DNA of 64,000 bases from Limimaricola soesokkakensis (GTDB lineage: Bacteria > Pseudomonadota > Alphaproteobacteria > Rhodobacterales > Rhodobacteraceae). A program made the translations under genes and the position numbers. Of this stretch, positions 26,094-34,667 are shown piece after piece (position 1 is the stretch's first letter; each line of letters starts with the position of its first letter). A model generated the notes under the pieces. That model did no database searches, was not told the DNA's origin, and saw only the letters and a list, made by a program, of their open reading frames with translations. The stretch is from NCBI RefSeq assembly GCF_900172345.1, contig NZ_FWFY01000004.1, positions 310,001-374,000 on the forward strand, read 5' to 3'.

Positions 26094-26151
26094 TTGATCT
26101 GGCATCCCCTGCGCTCTAGAAGGCGCGGGCCGCCACAGACCCGGACCCCAG

Positions 26152-28170
26152 ATGCGCCTCCCTCCGATAGCCGCCGTCATTTCCGCCTTCGCCCTTGCCG
26201 GCGGAGTCTCGGTCATCGCCGCGCGCACCGCCGTCGCCGTGGTCGAGGATGTCTCGGCCAGCGAGGTTCGCGCCGCGCTCGCCGCGCAGGGCTACGACTG
26301 GGCCAGCGTGCAGGCCGACGGGCTGCAGGTGGTGATCGAAGGCGCCGCTCCGACCGAGGCGATCCGATTCCGGGCGATGTCGGCGGCGGGCGGCGTGGTC
26401 GATGCGAGCCGGGTGATCGACAACATGCGGGTGGTCGAGGCCGAGACGCCGCCGCCGCCCGATTTCGCCGTCGAGATCCTGCGCAACGACAGCGGCGTGT
26501 CGCTGATCGGCCTGATCCCGGCCGGTACCGACCGCGCGGCGCTGATCGCCGAGATGGAGCGCGCCGCCGACGGGCTGCCGGTGACCGACCTGCTCGACGT
26601 CGCGGACCACCCGGTGCCCGAGCACTGGGCTTCGGCGCTGCGCTATGCTGGCCGGGCGTTGCAGACGCTGCCGCATTCCAAGCTCTCGGTGCGGCCCGGC
26701 CGGGTCCGGGTCGAGGCGATCTCGGAAAGCCCCGAGGCGCAGCGCAAGCTGGAGAGCGAGCTGGCGCGGCTCAAGCCCGACACCGTGCGCCTGGCGCTGC
26801 GGATCTCGGCGCCGCGCCCGGTGATTACCCCCTTCACCGCCCGTTTCGTGATCGACGAGGACGGCGCCCGCTTCGACGCCTGCTCGGCCGACACCACCGA
26901 AGCCCAGGCTGCCATCATCGCCGCTGCCGAGGCGGCCGGCGCCTCGGGCGAGATCGACTGCATCCTCGGGCTGGGCGTGCCCTCGGATGAATGGGGCGAG
27001 GCGGTCTCGCGCGCCATCGCCGCGCTGGCCGATATAGGCGGCGGCAGCGTCACCTTCTCGGATGCCGACGTCTCGCTGGTCGCGGCGCAGGGCACCGATG
27101 CCGCCGCTTTCGACCGCGTGGCGGCGCAGCTCGAAACCGAGTTGCCCGATTTCTTCGCGCTCGAGGCGGTGCTGCCGGAGGCGCCCGAGGCGCGTCCCGA
27201 AGGCGCCCCCGAATTCAACGCCGTCCTCGCCGAGGACGGGGCGCTGCGCCTGAGCGGCCGGTTGCCCGACCAGCTGGCCAGCACCACGGTCGAGAACTTC
27301 GCCCGGGCCCGCTTCGGCGGCGACGGCCTCGCCGTGGCGACGCGGGTGACCGATGGGCTGCCGGGCGACTGGTCGGTGCGGGTGCTGACCGGTCTCGATG
27401 CGCTGTCGCTTCTCTCCGAGGGCCGCCTCGCCGTCGGTCCGGACAATGTCGCGGTCAGCGGGCTGACCGGCCGCAAGAGCGCCGCCGCCGACATCGCCGG
27501 GCTGATGGCCGAAAAGCTCGGCCAGGGCGCCAAGTTCGACATCGATGTGAGCTATCGCGAGGAGCTCGACCCGATCGCCGGCCTGCCCTCGCCCGAGGAA
27601 TGCCTGCGCCAGATCGCCTTCGTGACCGCAGATACCAAGATCACTTTCGACGCGGGATCGGCTTCGATCACCGCCGAGGCGCGCCCGGTGATCGACGACA
27701 TCGCCGAGATCGTGCGCCGCTGCCCGGAGCTCGAGATCGAGGTGGCGGGCTATACCGACAGCCAGGGCCGCGATGAGATGAACCTCGAGTTGAGCCAGGA
27801 GCGCGCCGACGCGGTGGTCGAGGCGCTGCGCCGGGCCCGCGTACCGGTGGCGGGTTTCACCGCGGTGGGCTATGGCGAAGCAGATCCGATCGCCGACAAC
27901 GGCACCTCGGCGGGCCGCGAGGCCAACCGCCGTATCGAGTTCCGCCTTTCGGGCGCGCAGGCCGCGACCGAAGACGGGACTGAAGACGAGGCCGCGACCG
28001 AAGACGGGACTGAAGACGAGGCCGAGACCGAAGCCGGGGCGGAGGCGGATGGCGAGGCCGATACGGAAGCCGAGACCGGGACGGACGACGATACGGCCGC
28101 CGGGCCGCAGCCGATGGAAAAGCCCGGAACCGGGCCGAGGGCACGACCCTCAGACGAGGAAGACGAGTAG
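26152..28170 (+). CDS. OmpA-family outer-membrane/peptidoglycan-binding protein with acidic tail
   Basis: 672 residues. Signal peptide or anchor (MRLPPIAAVISAFALAGGVSV), then a long periplasmic region with BON-like repeats (ASEVRAALAAQGYDWASVQADGLQVVIEGAAP and later copies), and an OmpA C-terminal domain about 485-610: ITFDAGSASITAEARPVIDDIAEI, GYTDSQGRDEMNLELSQERADAV, GYGEADPIADNGTSAGREANRRIEF, with the Asp and Arg that bind diaminopimelate. The last 60 residues are extremely acidic and contain a perfect 30-bp tandem duplication. It probably links envelope layers. Followed closely by a small coiled-coil gene. Confidence 0.85.
   Translation: MRLPPIAAVISAFALAGGVSVIAARTAVAVVEDVSASEVRAALAAQGYDWASVQADGLQVVIEGAAPTEAIRFRAMSAAGGVVDASRVIDNMRVVEAETPPPPDFAVEILRNDSGVSLIGLIPAGTDRAALIAEMERAADGLPVTDLLDVADHPVPEHWASALRYAGRALQTLPHSKLSVRPGRVRVEAISESPEAQRKLESELARLKPDTVRLALRISAPRPVITPFTARFVIDEDGARFDACSADTTEAQAAIIAAAEAAGASGEIDCILGLGVPSDEWGEAVSRAIAALADIGGGSVTFSDADVSLVAAQGTDAAAFDRVAAQLETELPDFFALEAVLPEAPEARPEGAPEFNAVLAEDGALRLSGRLPDQLASTTVENFARARFGGDGLAVATRVTDGLPGDWSVRVLTGLDALSLLSEGRLAVGPDNVAVSGLTGRKSAAADIAGLMAEKLGQGAKFDIDVSYREELDPIAGLPSPEECLRQIAFVTADTKITFDAGSASITAEARPVIDDIAEIVRRCPELEIEVAGYTDSQGRDEMNLELSQERADAVVEALRRARVPVAGFTAVGYGEADPIADNGTSAGREANRRIEFRLSGAQAATEDGTEDEAATEDGTEDEAETEAGAEADGEADTEAETGTDDDTAAGPQPMEKPGTGPRARPSDEEDE
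27961..28020 (+). repeat. perfect 30-bp tandem duplication in the OmpA-like gene
   Basis: 27961-27990 and 27991-28020 are identical 30-mers encoding AATEDGTEDE twice; a degraded third unit follows. The in-frame unit lengthens an acidic tail without changing the frame and could vary by slippage. Confidence 0.9.
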
Positions 28171-28180
28171 GGACAGGGAC

Positions 28181-28507
28181 GTGAACAGAACCGAGTTCAT
28201 CATCGCCACGGCGGTCATCCTCTTCGCCGCCTTCGCGCTAGGCTGGTTCGCCAGCTGGCTGGTGAACCGCTTCACCCGCGTCACCCGCGCCGATATCGGT
28301 GAGCTGGACCGAATGGCGCAGGCGCTGCACGAAGCCGAGGAGACGCGCGATCAGGCGATCTCCTATGTGGAGGAGCGCGAGGCCGAGCTGACCGGCCAGC
28401 TCAAGCAGTCCGAGGCCGAGCTGCGCGCCGCCATGGAAGCGCTGCGCGAGGCGCGCCACGAGGCCGAGGATCTGCGCGGCTGGATCGAACGTCACAACGT
28501 CGGCTGA
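28181..28507 (+). CDS. small membrane-anchored coiled-coil protein, unknown function
   Basis: 108 residues. One N-terminal membrane helix (FIIATAVILFAAFALGWFASWLV, about 6-28), a basic stop (NRFTRVTR), then a long charged heptad-type helix (ELDRMAQALHEAEETRDQAISYVEEREAELTGQLKQSEAEL...) to residue about 100. GTG start 28181 is preceded by GGGACAGGG. It lies 10 nt after the OmpA-like gene and is probably co-transcribed, so an envelope scaffold role is plausible but unproven. Confidence 0.75.
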   Translation: MNRTEFIIATAVILFAAFALGWFASWLVNRFTRVTRADIGELDRMAQALHEAEETRDQAISYVEEREAELTGQLKQSEAELRAAMEALREARHEAEDLRGWIERHNVG

Positions 28508-28553
28508 GGCACCCGGAAGGCCGAGCCGGCGCGCCGGCGTCGGGGCGGTCGCC

Positions 28554-28576
28554 ATGCGTATTTGGAGAAAGATGAA
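28554..28576 (+). repeat. dispersed 3'-end element, diverged copy D
   Basis: ATGCGTATTTGGAGAAAGAT then GAA, 47 nt after the stop of the coiled-coil gene and in its sense direction. The palindrome GCCGGCGCGCCGGC (28525-28538) precedes it. It shares GCGTATTT and the AGAA(A)AG purine core with copies A-C. Confidence 0.55.
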
Positions 28577-28650
28577 CAGGGGCGGCGCACCGTTCATCGG
28601 GCCCATTCGCCCCCTGCCATCCCGGCGCGATCCGGCATAGCCTGCGCCCC

Positions 28651-29442
28651 ATGGAATCGGCACTGGATTACTGGAGCGCGCGGGCGCTGCTCGACTGGCA
28701 GATCGAGATGGGGGCGGACGAGGCGATGCTCGACGCGCCGCTCGACCGCTATACGCTCACCGATACCCGCCCTGCCATGACCCCTGCACCCGGCGCGGCT
28801 GCCGCCCCCGGGCCGGTCCGCATCGAGGAGCCGGATCCGGTGGCGCTGGCCCATGCCACCGCCGAGGCCGCGCCCGATCTCGAAGCGCTCGCCGCCGCGA
28901 TGGAGGGATTCGAACCCTGCGACCTGCGGCGCGGCGCGCGCAGCTTCGTCTTCGCGGCCGGCCGGGCCGGTGCCCGCGTGATGTTGCTGCTCGATCCGCC
29001 GCATCGCGAGGAGGACCGCGCCGGCACGCCGGTGGCCGGCCCCGCCGCCGTGCTGCTGGAGCGGATGCTCGCCGCCATCGGCCTCTCCGCCGAGGCGCCC
29101 GACGCGGAGCGCGCGGTCTACATGGCGCCGGTGCTGCCTTGGCGGATCCCGGGCGACCGCGCCCCCGACCCCAAGGATCTCGCGATGATGCGGCCCTTCC
29201 TCGACCGGCATGTCGCGCTGGCCGATCCGGATGTCGTCGTGATCATGGGCTCGGTCGCCTGCGCCGCGCTGATCAAGGGCGGCGGGCTGCACCGTCTGCG
29301 CGGTCGCTGGACCGAGCTTTCGGGCCGACCGGCCCTGCCGATCTTCTCGCCCGCGCATCTGATCGCAAACCCGGTGGCCAAGCGCGAAGCTTGGGCCGAC
29401 CTTCTGGCCCTGAAAACACGGCTCGACGGGGGCATGGCATGA
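28651..29442 (+). CDS. uracil-DNA glycosylase family-4-like protein with degenerate motifs
   Basis: 263 residues. The C-terminal two-thirds follows family-4 UDG (VYMAPVLPWRIPGDRAPDPKDLAMMRPFLDRHV; VIMGSVACAALIKG; LRGRWTEL; NPVAKREAWADLLALKTRL). Key positions differ. Motif A, normally GEAPGxxED, is LLLDPPHREED. GRPFVGxxGxLL is GTPVAGPAAVLL. Motif B HPAYLL is SPAHLI. Of the four Fe-S Cys only one (EPCDLRRG) remains. Some cysteine loss seems common in this bacterial group, but loss of motifs A and B suggests reduced or different activity. ATGA overlap with the LysE-type gene downstream. Confidence 0.75.
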   Translation: MESALDYWSARALLDWQIEMGADEAMLDAPLDRYTLTDTRPAMTPAPGAAAAPGPVRIEEPDPVALAHATAEAAPDLEALAAAMEGFEPCDLRRGARSFVFAAGRAGARVMLLLDPPHREEDRAGTPVAGPAAVLLERMLAAIGLSAEAPDAERAVYMAPVLPWRIPGDRAPDPKDLAMMRPFLDRHVALADPDVVVIMGSVACAALIKGGGLHRLRGRWTELSGRPALPIFSPAHLIANPVAKREAWADLLALKTRLDGGMA

Positions 29443-30056
29443 TCGATCCCCTCGTGCTGCTGGCATTTCTTCCGGCGGCGCTCGCGCTCAACCTGACGCC
29501 GGGCGCCGACATGATGTTCTGTCTGGGCCAGGGCCTGCGCGGCGGGCCGCGCGCGGCGCTGGCCGCCGATGCCGGCATCGGGCTGGCGGTGATGGGTCAC
29601 GTGACGCTGGCGGGGCTCGGGCTCGGCGCCGCCGTGGCGGCGATGCCATGGCTTTTCGACGCGATCCGCTGGATCGGTGTCGGCTATCTTCTCTGGCTCG
29701 CCGCGACGGCCCTGCGGGGCGATGGCGCGGCGACGGAGATCCCGGCCGTGCGCCCGGCGCGCGCCTTTCGACAGGGTCTCGCGGTCAATCTCACCAACCC
29801 CAAGGTGATCCTCTTCGTGCTGGCCTTCCTGCCGCAATTCACCGACCCCGCCCGCCCGGTGCTGCCGCAATTCCTCGCGCTCGGCGCGGTGCTGTCGCTG
29901 GGCGGGCTGGTGGTCAACGGCGCGGTCGGCGTCCTCGCCGGCGGCATCGGCCGCCGCCTCGCCGGGTCGGCGGGGTTCAATCGCTGGCTGGGCCGCGTCT
30001 CGGCCTCGATCTTCGCGGCCCTCGCGCTGCGCCTCGCCCTCCTGCCAAAGGCCTAA
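29439..30056 (+). CDS. LysE/RhtB-family amino-acid exporter
   Basis: 205 residues with about six membrane helices. The family start LLAFLPAALALNLTPGADMMFCLGQGLRGGPRAALAADAGIGLAV (PGP-like NLTPGAD motif near 17-23) and the mid-protein FRQGLAVNLTNPKVILFVLAFLPQF segment are diagnostic. Members export amino acids or homoserine lactones; the substrate is not predictable. ATG overlaps the UDG-like stop (ATGA), and moaB begins 3 nt after its stop, so the three genes likely share a transcript. Confidence 0.92.
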   Translation: MIDPLVLLAFLPAALALNLTPGADMMFCLGQGLRGGPRAALAADAGIGLAVMGHVTLAGLGLGAAVAAMPWLFDAIRWIGVGYLLWLAATALRGDGAATEIPAVRPARAFRQGLAVNLTNPKVILFVLAFLPQFTDPARPVLPQFLALGAVLSLGGLVVNGAVGVLAGGIGRRLAGSAGFNRWLGRVSASIFAALALRLALLPKA

Positions 30057-30058
30057 TC

Positions 30059-30586
30059 ATGGATCGAGATTTCCTGCCCGTCCGCATCGCCATCCTGACG
30101 GTGAGCGACACGCGAGATGCCTCCGACGACCGCTCCGGTGACACGCTGGTCGAACGCCTCGGCGCGGCAGGACACGTGCTGGCGGCGCGCGAGATGCTGC
30201 GCGACGACCGCGCCGCCATCGCCGAGACACTGCGAAAATGGTGCGCCGATCCGCAGATCGACGTGGTGATCTCCACCGGCGGCACCGGGCTGACCGGGCG
30301 CGACGTGACGGTCGAGGCGCATCGCGACGTCTACGAAAAGGAGATCGACGCCTTCGGCACGGTCTTCACCATCGTCTCGATGAACAAGATCGGCACCTCG
30401 GCCGTCCAGAGCCGGGCCACCGGCGGCGTCGCCATGGGCACCTACCTGTTCGCCCTGCCCGGTTCGCCCTCGGCCTGCCGGGACGCTTGGGACGAGATCC
30501 TCGAGCGTCAGCTCGACTACCGCCACCGCCCCTGCAATTTCGTGGAGATTTTGCCGCGGCTCGACGAACATCTGCGGCGCAAGTGA
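30059..30586 (+). CDS. moaB: molybdenum cofactor biosynthesis protein B
   Basis: 175 residues of the MogA/MoaB fold. Segments AILTVSDTRDASDDRSGDTLVERL (near 11-34), VVISTGGTGLTGRDVTVEA (molybdopterin-binding GGTG near 79) and ALPGSPSACRDAWDEIL (PGxP near 138) are intact, which fits adenylyl-transfer to molybdopterin. Other Moco genes of the window are at 46.2 kb (mobA) and 59.7-60.4 kb (moaE, moaD). Confidence 0.93.
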   Translation: MDRDFLPVRIAILTVSDTRDASDDRSGDTLVERLGAAGHVLAAREMLRDDRAAIAETLRKWCADPQIDVVISTGGTGLTGRDVTVEAHRDVYEKEIDAFGTVFTIVSMNKIGTSAVQSRATGGVAMGTYLFALPGSPSACRDAWDEILERQLDYRHRPCNFVEILPRLDEHLRRK

Positions 30587-30593
30587 TCCGGAC

Positions 30594-31400
30594 CTAGGCC
30601 GGGGCGCAGCCCCTGAACTCCACCGCCTCGCCCTCGCCGATCATCGTCAGCACCAGCGCCGAGCGATCGAGCGCCACCGGGGCGCCTGAGACATGGGAAA
30701 TTCGAGTGCTGGCGACGACGGCACCGCCGTCGCGGCGCATCTCGACCGGCGCCACCCAGAGCGCGTCGTCGCCGGTCTCCACCACCACGGCCCGGGCTCC
30801 GGTCATCGCCGGAAGCGTCGCGGTGAGCGACAGCCCCTCGTCGGTCGGCGCGACGCTGCAGCGCGCCGGTCCGATCCCGGCCTCGGCCGGCGTGTGCGCC
30901 CGGTCGGCCAAGGCCAGCGCGAGGGTCGGGTCGCGCTGTTCCGTCCGCGGCAAATCGGCCGCGAAATCGAGCGAGACCGGCACGCAGACCTCCTGGCAGA
31001 CCCCGATCTCCAGACGTCCCTCGATGCGCATCGGCGCGTCCGCCCGCGCGGGCGCGATCTCCACCGGCAGGACCACCTGGTCGGAATAGCCGTAGGTCTC
31101 GTAGCCGCCGATCTCGAACACCTCCGGCACCGGCCATCGGAACGCGGCGCCGGCGACGTTCTCCGAGCCGTTCCAGTCGATCCGGGGCGGGATGCCTGCC
31201 TCGCCCGGGGCGCGCCAATAGGTCTTCCATCCCGGCGCAAGGCTGATCCGAAAGCCGGCCATCTGCGTGCCCTCGGCCGTCCGCCAGCCCGGCAGAAGAT
31301 CCAGCCGGACGATGTCGTCGACCGGCCCGGCGGAGGCCGCCACGGGAATGGACAGGGCAATCAGGACGGCAAGCGGGGAAAGGGGCATTCGGCTGTTCAT
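30594..31400 (-). CDS. periplasmic DsbD N-terminal-domain (DsbC-type interchange) protein
   Basis: 268 residues. Signal peptide [21 protein letters not shown] (after a four-residue extension MNSR from ATG 31400; ATG 31388 is an alternative start). The mature part follows the DsbD alpha-domain: [42 protein letters not shown] and a redox pair in [15 protein letters not shown] (CxxxC near residue 145). In DsbD this domain passes electrons from the membrane domain to periplasmic thiol proteins; here it is a stand-alone protein. Convergent with moaB. Confidence 0.82.
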   Translation of the reverse strand: MNSRMPLSPLAVLIALSIPVAASAGPVDDIVRLDLLPGWRTAEGTQMAGFRISLAPGWKTYWRAPGEAGIPPRIDWNGSENVAGAAFRWPVPEVFEIGGYETYGYSDQVVLPVEIAPARADAPMRIEGRLEIGVCQEVCVPVSLDFAADLPRTEQRDPTLALALADRAHTPAEAGIGPARCSVAPTDEGLSLTATLPAMTGARAVVVETGDDALWVAPVEMRRDGGAVVASTRISHVSGAPVALDRSALVLTMIGEGEAVEFRGCAPA

Positions 31401-31505
31401 GACAGCAGTGATGCCGTGGCCGCGGGTCGAAGGAAAGTCACGTCGACGCGAGAGCGACGTGTGCCCCCTCTTGATCGCGTGGCCCATGCACCACATTCTG
31501 AAAGC

Positions 31506-32075
31506 ATGAAAGCCCTGAACCCCGATCTGAGCGGCAAGCTCCTCATCGCGATGCCCGGCATGGGCGACCCGCGCTTCGATCACGCGGTGATCTTCATCTG
31601 CGCCCATTCCGATGAAGGGGCGATGGGCCTGATCGTCAACAAGCCCGCCACCGAGGTGCGGTTCAGCGATCTGCTCGAACAGCTGGAGATCACGCCCGAT
31701 CCCGGCCTGCGCGACATCCGCGTGCATCTGGGCGGCCCGGTCGAGGAAAGCCGCGGCTTCGTGCTGCACACGACGGATTACACCTCCGACCAGGGCACGC
31801 TACAGGTCGACGAAGGCACGGCGATGACCGCGACGCTCGACGTGCTCGAGGAGATCGCCCATGGGCGCGGCCCGAAATCATCGCTTTTGGCGCTGGGCTA
31901 TGCCGGCTGGGGCCCCGGCCAGCTCGAGAGCGAGTTGGCGCAGAATGGCTGGCTGATCGGCGAAGCGCAGCACGCCGTGGTGTTCGGTCGCGCCAACGAG
32001 CATAAATGGGCCGCCGCGCTCAAGGGGCTCGGTATCGATCCGCTGAGCCTGTCACCGACCTCCGGCACCGCCTGA
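31506..32075 (+). CDS. YqgE/AlgH family protein (DUF179)
   Basis: 189 residues. Family landmarks: [40 protein letters not shown] (residues about 8-47), [19 protein letters not shown] (near 77-95) and [23 protein letters not shown] (near 128-150). Biochemical function is unknown. Its end carries hairpin CCGGGC/GCCCGG (32091-32105) and a copy of the dispersed 3' element, facing a second copy from the convergent thioredoxin gene. Confidence 0.93.
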   Translation: MKALNPDLSGKLLIAMPGMGDPRFDHAVIFICAHSDEGAMGLIVNKPATEVRFSDLLEQLEITPDPGLRDIRVHLGGPVEESRGFVLHTTDYTSDQGTLQVDEGTAMTATLDVLEEIAHGRGPKSSLLALGYAGWGPGQLESELAQNGWLIGEAQHAVVFGRANEHKWAAALKGLGIDPLSLSPTSGTA

Positions 32076-32110
32076 CCCGAGAACGGCACGCCGGGCCCTG
32101 CCCGGTCGCC

Positions 32111-32131
32111 ATGCGTATTCTCAGAGCAAAG
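32111..32131 (+). repeat. dispersed 3'-end element, copy B1 (after yqgE)
   Basis: ATGCGTATTCTCAGAGCAAA plus G, 35 nt after the yqgE stop and preceded by hairpin CCGGGC-CCT-GCCCGG (32091-32105). It matches copy B2 inverted at 19 of 24 positions when flanks are included. Confidence 0.6.
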
Positions 32132-32156
32132 TGGCCATGTGACGCAGTCCTTGGCT

Positions 32157-32177
32157 ACTTTGTTCTTCAAATACGCA
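32157..32177 (-). repeat. dispersed 3'-end element, copy B2 (after the TlpA-like gene)
   Basis: Minus strand TGCGTATTTGAAGAACAAAG plus T, 12 nt after the stop of the thioredoxin-like gene. It forms an imperfect inverted repeat with B1, spanning 32112-32176. Confidence 0.7.
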
Positions 32178-32189
32178 AATCCCGACGGT

Positions 32190-32747
32190 TCAGCCCTCCT
32201 GCCCTTCGGCAATCAGCGCCTCGACGATGGCGCGCGCGCTGTCCGAGGACCAGTCCGCCTCGCCCTGAAGGCGCCCGATCTCGCGGCCCTCGGCATCGAG
32301 GATCAGCGTCACGGGCAGGCCGAGCACGCCGAAATCGCGCGCCAGAGCCTGTCTCGGATCCTTGTGGCGCGGCAGGGTCTCGGCACCGATCTCGGTGAGA
32401 AACCGCTCCATGCTGGCCGGATCGTTCCGGCCCGTGGCGATGGTGATGACCTCGAAGTCCTCGCCGCCATACTCGTCCTGCAGCGCCGCGAGTTGTGGCA
32501 TCTCGACCCGGCAGGGCGCGCACCACGTGGCCCAGAAGTTCACCAGCACCGGCCTGCCCTCGTATGCGGCCAAGGTGATCTCGCCGCCCTCCTCGCTTTC
32601 GAAGGCGACGTCGGAGCCGCGCTGCGGTTCGGCATGCACCGCGAGCTTGCGCATGTCGCCTTCGCGCAGTGCCTCGATGTCGGCGGGGCCGGCGTTTGCA
32701 AGGCTCGTTGCCGCCATGTAAAGACCGATGAGAACGATGCTGCGCAT
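32190..32747 (-). CDS. TlpA-type periplasmic thioredoxin/disulfide reductase
   Basis: 185 residues. Signal peptide [19 protein letters not shown], then a thioredoxin fold: [36 protein letters not shown] with redox WCAPC near residues 74-78, and cis-Pro in [28 protein letters not shown] (near 145). TlpA/ResA-like proteins keep cytochrome c or other periplasmic thiols reduced. It is divergent from argH (24-bp gap). The DsbD-N-like protein 1 kb away is a possible partner, by proximity only. Confidence 0.92.
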   Translation of the reverse strand: MRSIVLIGLYMAATSLANAGPADIEALREGDMRKLAVHAEPQRGSDVAFESEEGGEITLAAYEGRPVLVNFWATWCAPCRVEMPQLAALQDEYGGEDFEVITIATGRNDPASMERFLTEIGAETLPRHKDPRQALARDFGVLGLPVTLILDAEGREIGRLQGEADWSSDSARAIVEALIAEGQEG

Positions 32748-32771
32748 GTGACTTCCTTCGAGGACCCAAAG

Positions 32772-34160
32772 ATGACCGAGAGCTCCAACGCGATGTGGGG
32801 CGGCCGTTTCGCCGCCGGGCCGGACGCGATCATGGAGGCGATCAACGCCTCGATCGGCTACGACCGGCGTCTTGCGCCGCAGGACATCGAAGGCTCCCGG
32901 GCCCATGCCGCGATGTTGGCGGCGCAGGGCATCATCGAGCCTAAGGATGCGGAAGAGATCAGGAAAGGCCTTCTCACGGTCTTGTCAGAGATCGAAGGCG
33001 GCAGCTTCGAATTCTCGACCGCGCTCGAGGACATCCACATGAACGTCGAGGCGCGGCTCAAGCAGCTGATCGGCGAGCCTGCCGGCCGGCTGCACACCGC
33101 CCGCTCGCGCAATGACCAAGTCGCGACCGACCTGCGTCTCTGGGTCCGCGACCAGTGCGACGCCGCGCAGGACGCGCTCACCGCGTTGATCGAGGCGCTG
33201 CTCGGGCAAGCCGAGGTCGGAGCCGACTGGGTGATGCCGGGCTTCACCCACCTTCAGACCGCGCAGCCCGTCACCTGGGGTCATCACATGATGGCCTATG
33301 TCGAGATGTTCGGCCGCGACCGCACCCGTTTCGCCAATGCCCGCGCGCTGATGAACGAAAGCCCGCTCGGGGCCGCGGCGCTGGCCGGCACCTCCTTTCC
33401 GATCGACCGCGAGGCGACGGCGCAGGCGCTTGGCTTCGACCGCCCCATGGCCAACAGCCTCGACGCGGTGTCGGACCGCGATTTCGCGCTGGAGTTCCTC
33501 TCGGCCGCGACGATCTGCGCGATGCATCTGTCGCGGCTCTCTGAGGAGCTGGTGATCTGGTCCTCGGCGCAGTTCCGCTTCGTCGCCATGTCCGACCGCT
33601 GGTCGACTGGCTCCTCGATCATGCCGCAAAAGCGCAACCCCGATGCCGCCGAGCTGATCCGCGCCAAGATCGGCCGGATCATGGGCGCAAACGTCGCGCT
33701 GATGACGGTGATGAAGGGGCTACCGCTGGCCTATGGCAAGGACATGCAGGAAGACAAGGAGCAGGTCTTCGACGCTGCCGACAACCTGATGCTGTCGCTC
33801 GCGGCGATGAGCGGCATGGTCGCCGACATGACCGCCCAGCCCGACAATCTGCGTGCCGCCGCGGCCTCGGGCTTTTCCACCGCGACCGATCTGGCCGACT
33901 GGCTGGTGCGCGAGCTCGGCCTGCCCTTCCGCGACGCGCATCACGTCACCGGGTCGCTGGTCGCGCGGGCCGAGGAAAGGGGCTGCGACCTGCCGGAGCT
34001 GACGATCGAGGACATGAAGGCTGTGCACGAGGGCATCACCGAAGACGTGTTCGGCGTGCTGACGGTCGAAAACTCGGTCGCCTCGCGCACCGCCTATGGC
34101 GGCACCGCGCCCGACAACGTGCGCGCGCAGATCGCGCGCTGGCGGGACGCGCTCAAGTGA
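32772..34160 (+). CDS. argH: argininosuccinate lyase
   Basis: 462 residues. Cleaves argininosuccinate to arginine and fumarate. Superfamily signature [20 protein letters not shown] (near 283-302), with [16 protein letters not shown] (near 112-127), [16 protein letters not shown] (near 158-173) and [18 protein letters not shown]-like segments. The stop overlaps the GTG of a 42-residue lipoprotein (GTGA), starting a coupled chain argH-lipoprotein-DUF2834. Confidence 0.97.
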   Translation: MTESSNAMWGGRFAAGPDAIMEAINASIGYDRRLAPQDIEGSRAHAAMLAAQGIIEPKDAEEIRKGLLTVLSEIEGGSFEFSTALEDIHMNVEARLKQLIGEPAGRLHTARSRNDQVATDLRLWVRDQCDAAQDALTALIEALLGQAEVGADWVMPGFTHLQTAQPVTWGHHMMAYVEMFGRDRTRFANARALMNESPLGAAALAGTSFPIDREATAQALGFDRPMANSLDAVSDRDFALEFLSAATICAMHLSRLSEELVIWSSAQFRFVAMSDRWSTGSSIMPQKRNPDAAELIRAKIGRIMGANVALMTVMKGLPLAYGKDMQEDKEQVFDAADNLMLSLAAMSGMVADMTAQPDNLRAAAASGFSTATDLADWLVRELGLPFRDAHHVTGSLVARAEERGCDLPELTIEDMKAVHEGITEDVFGVLTVENSVASRTAYGGTAPDNVRAQIARWRDALK

Positions 34161-34285
34161 AGCTCACGCTGCTGGCGCTGATGTTGCTGGCCGGTTGCGG
34201 TGCGGGCGGCGTGCCCGAGGCGCCCGGCGCGGTGCTGGGCTATGGCGAGACCGGGATCGACCGCCGCCTCGGGGGTGCGCCGTGA
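34157..34285 (+). CDS. 42-residue lipoprotein, LptM (YifL)-like, between argH and lysA
   Basis: GTG 34157 overlaps the argH stop (GTGA); the frame ends at 34285, overlapping the next GTG. Sequence: signal segment [15 protein letters not shown] with lipobox LAGC (Cys 14), then a short mature tail [13 protein letters not shown]. This matches the layout of the LptM/YifL family (short lipoprotein, Gly-rich and Pro just after Cys) and the usual location upstream of lysA in Proteobacteria. LptM assists oxidative maturation of the LPS translocon LptD in E. coli. The Lys/Pro-Leu of CGxKGPL are not kept, so identity is probable, not certain. Confidence 0.7.
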   Translation: MKLTLLALMLLAGCGAGGVPEAPGAVLGYGETGIDRRLGGAP

Positions 34286-34590
34286 GATGGGTCTGGCTGG
34301 CGCTCGCGGTCTGGGGCGCGCTGCATCCGACGCGCTGGTTCATCGCCTGGTTCGCGCAGAACGGCTATTCCTGGTCCGGGCTGTTCGCGGCCTGGCGCGC
34401 CAACCCGGCGACGACCGGGTTGATGTGGGACGCCACCATCGCCGCCGTGGCGCTGACGCTCTGGATCCTCTCCGAGGTACGGGTGCGCCGCAACTGGGAG
34501 GCACTGGCGGCGATCCCCGCCACCTTCCTGATCGGCATCGGCTGCGGATTGCCGCTGTTCTTGTTCCTGCGGACCCGGCCGCTCGGCTGA
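34282..34590 (+). CDS. DUF2834 small membrane protein
   Basis: 102 residues with three hydrophobic helices (about 3-17 plus the following turn, 45-65, 77-97). The start [24 protein letters not shown] and GLMWDATIAAVALTLWILSEVRVRRNW are typical of DUF2834. Function unknown. GTG 34282 overlaps the lipoprotein stop (GTGA). Conserved association with argH/lysA in this group is likely, but there is no functional evidence. Confidence 0.85.
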   Translation: MRWVWLALAVWGALHPTRWFIAWFAQNGYSWSGLFAAWRANPATTGLMWDATIAAVALTLWILSEVRVRRNWEALAAIPATFLIGIGCGLPLFLFLRTRPLG

Positions 34591-34667
34591 GGATGCGGCA
34601 TCGCGGGGCTTGGGATCGCGCCGCGATCTGCTAAGAGGCGGCGCGGAGCAGCAAGCGGAGCGAGACC

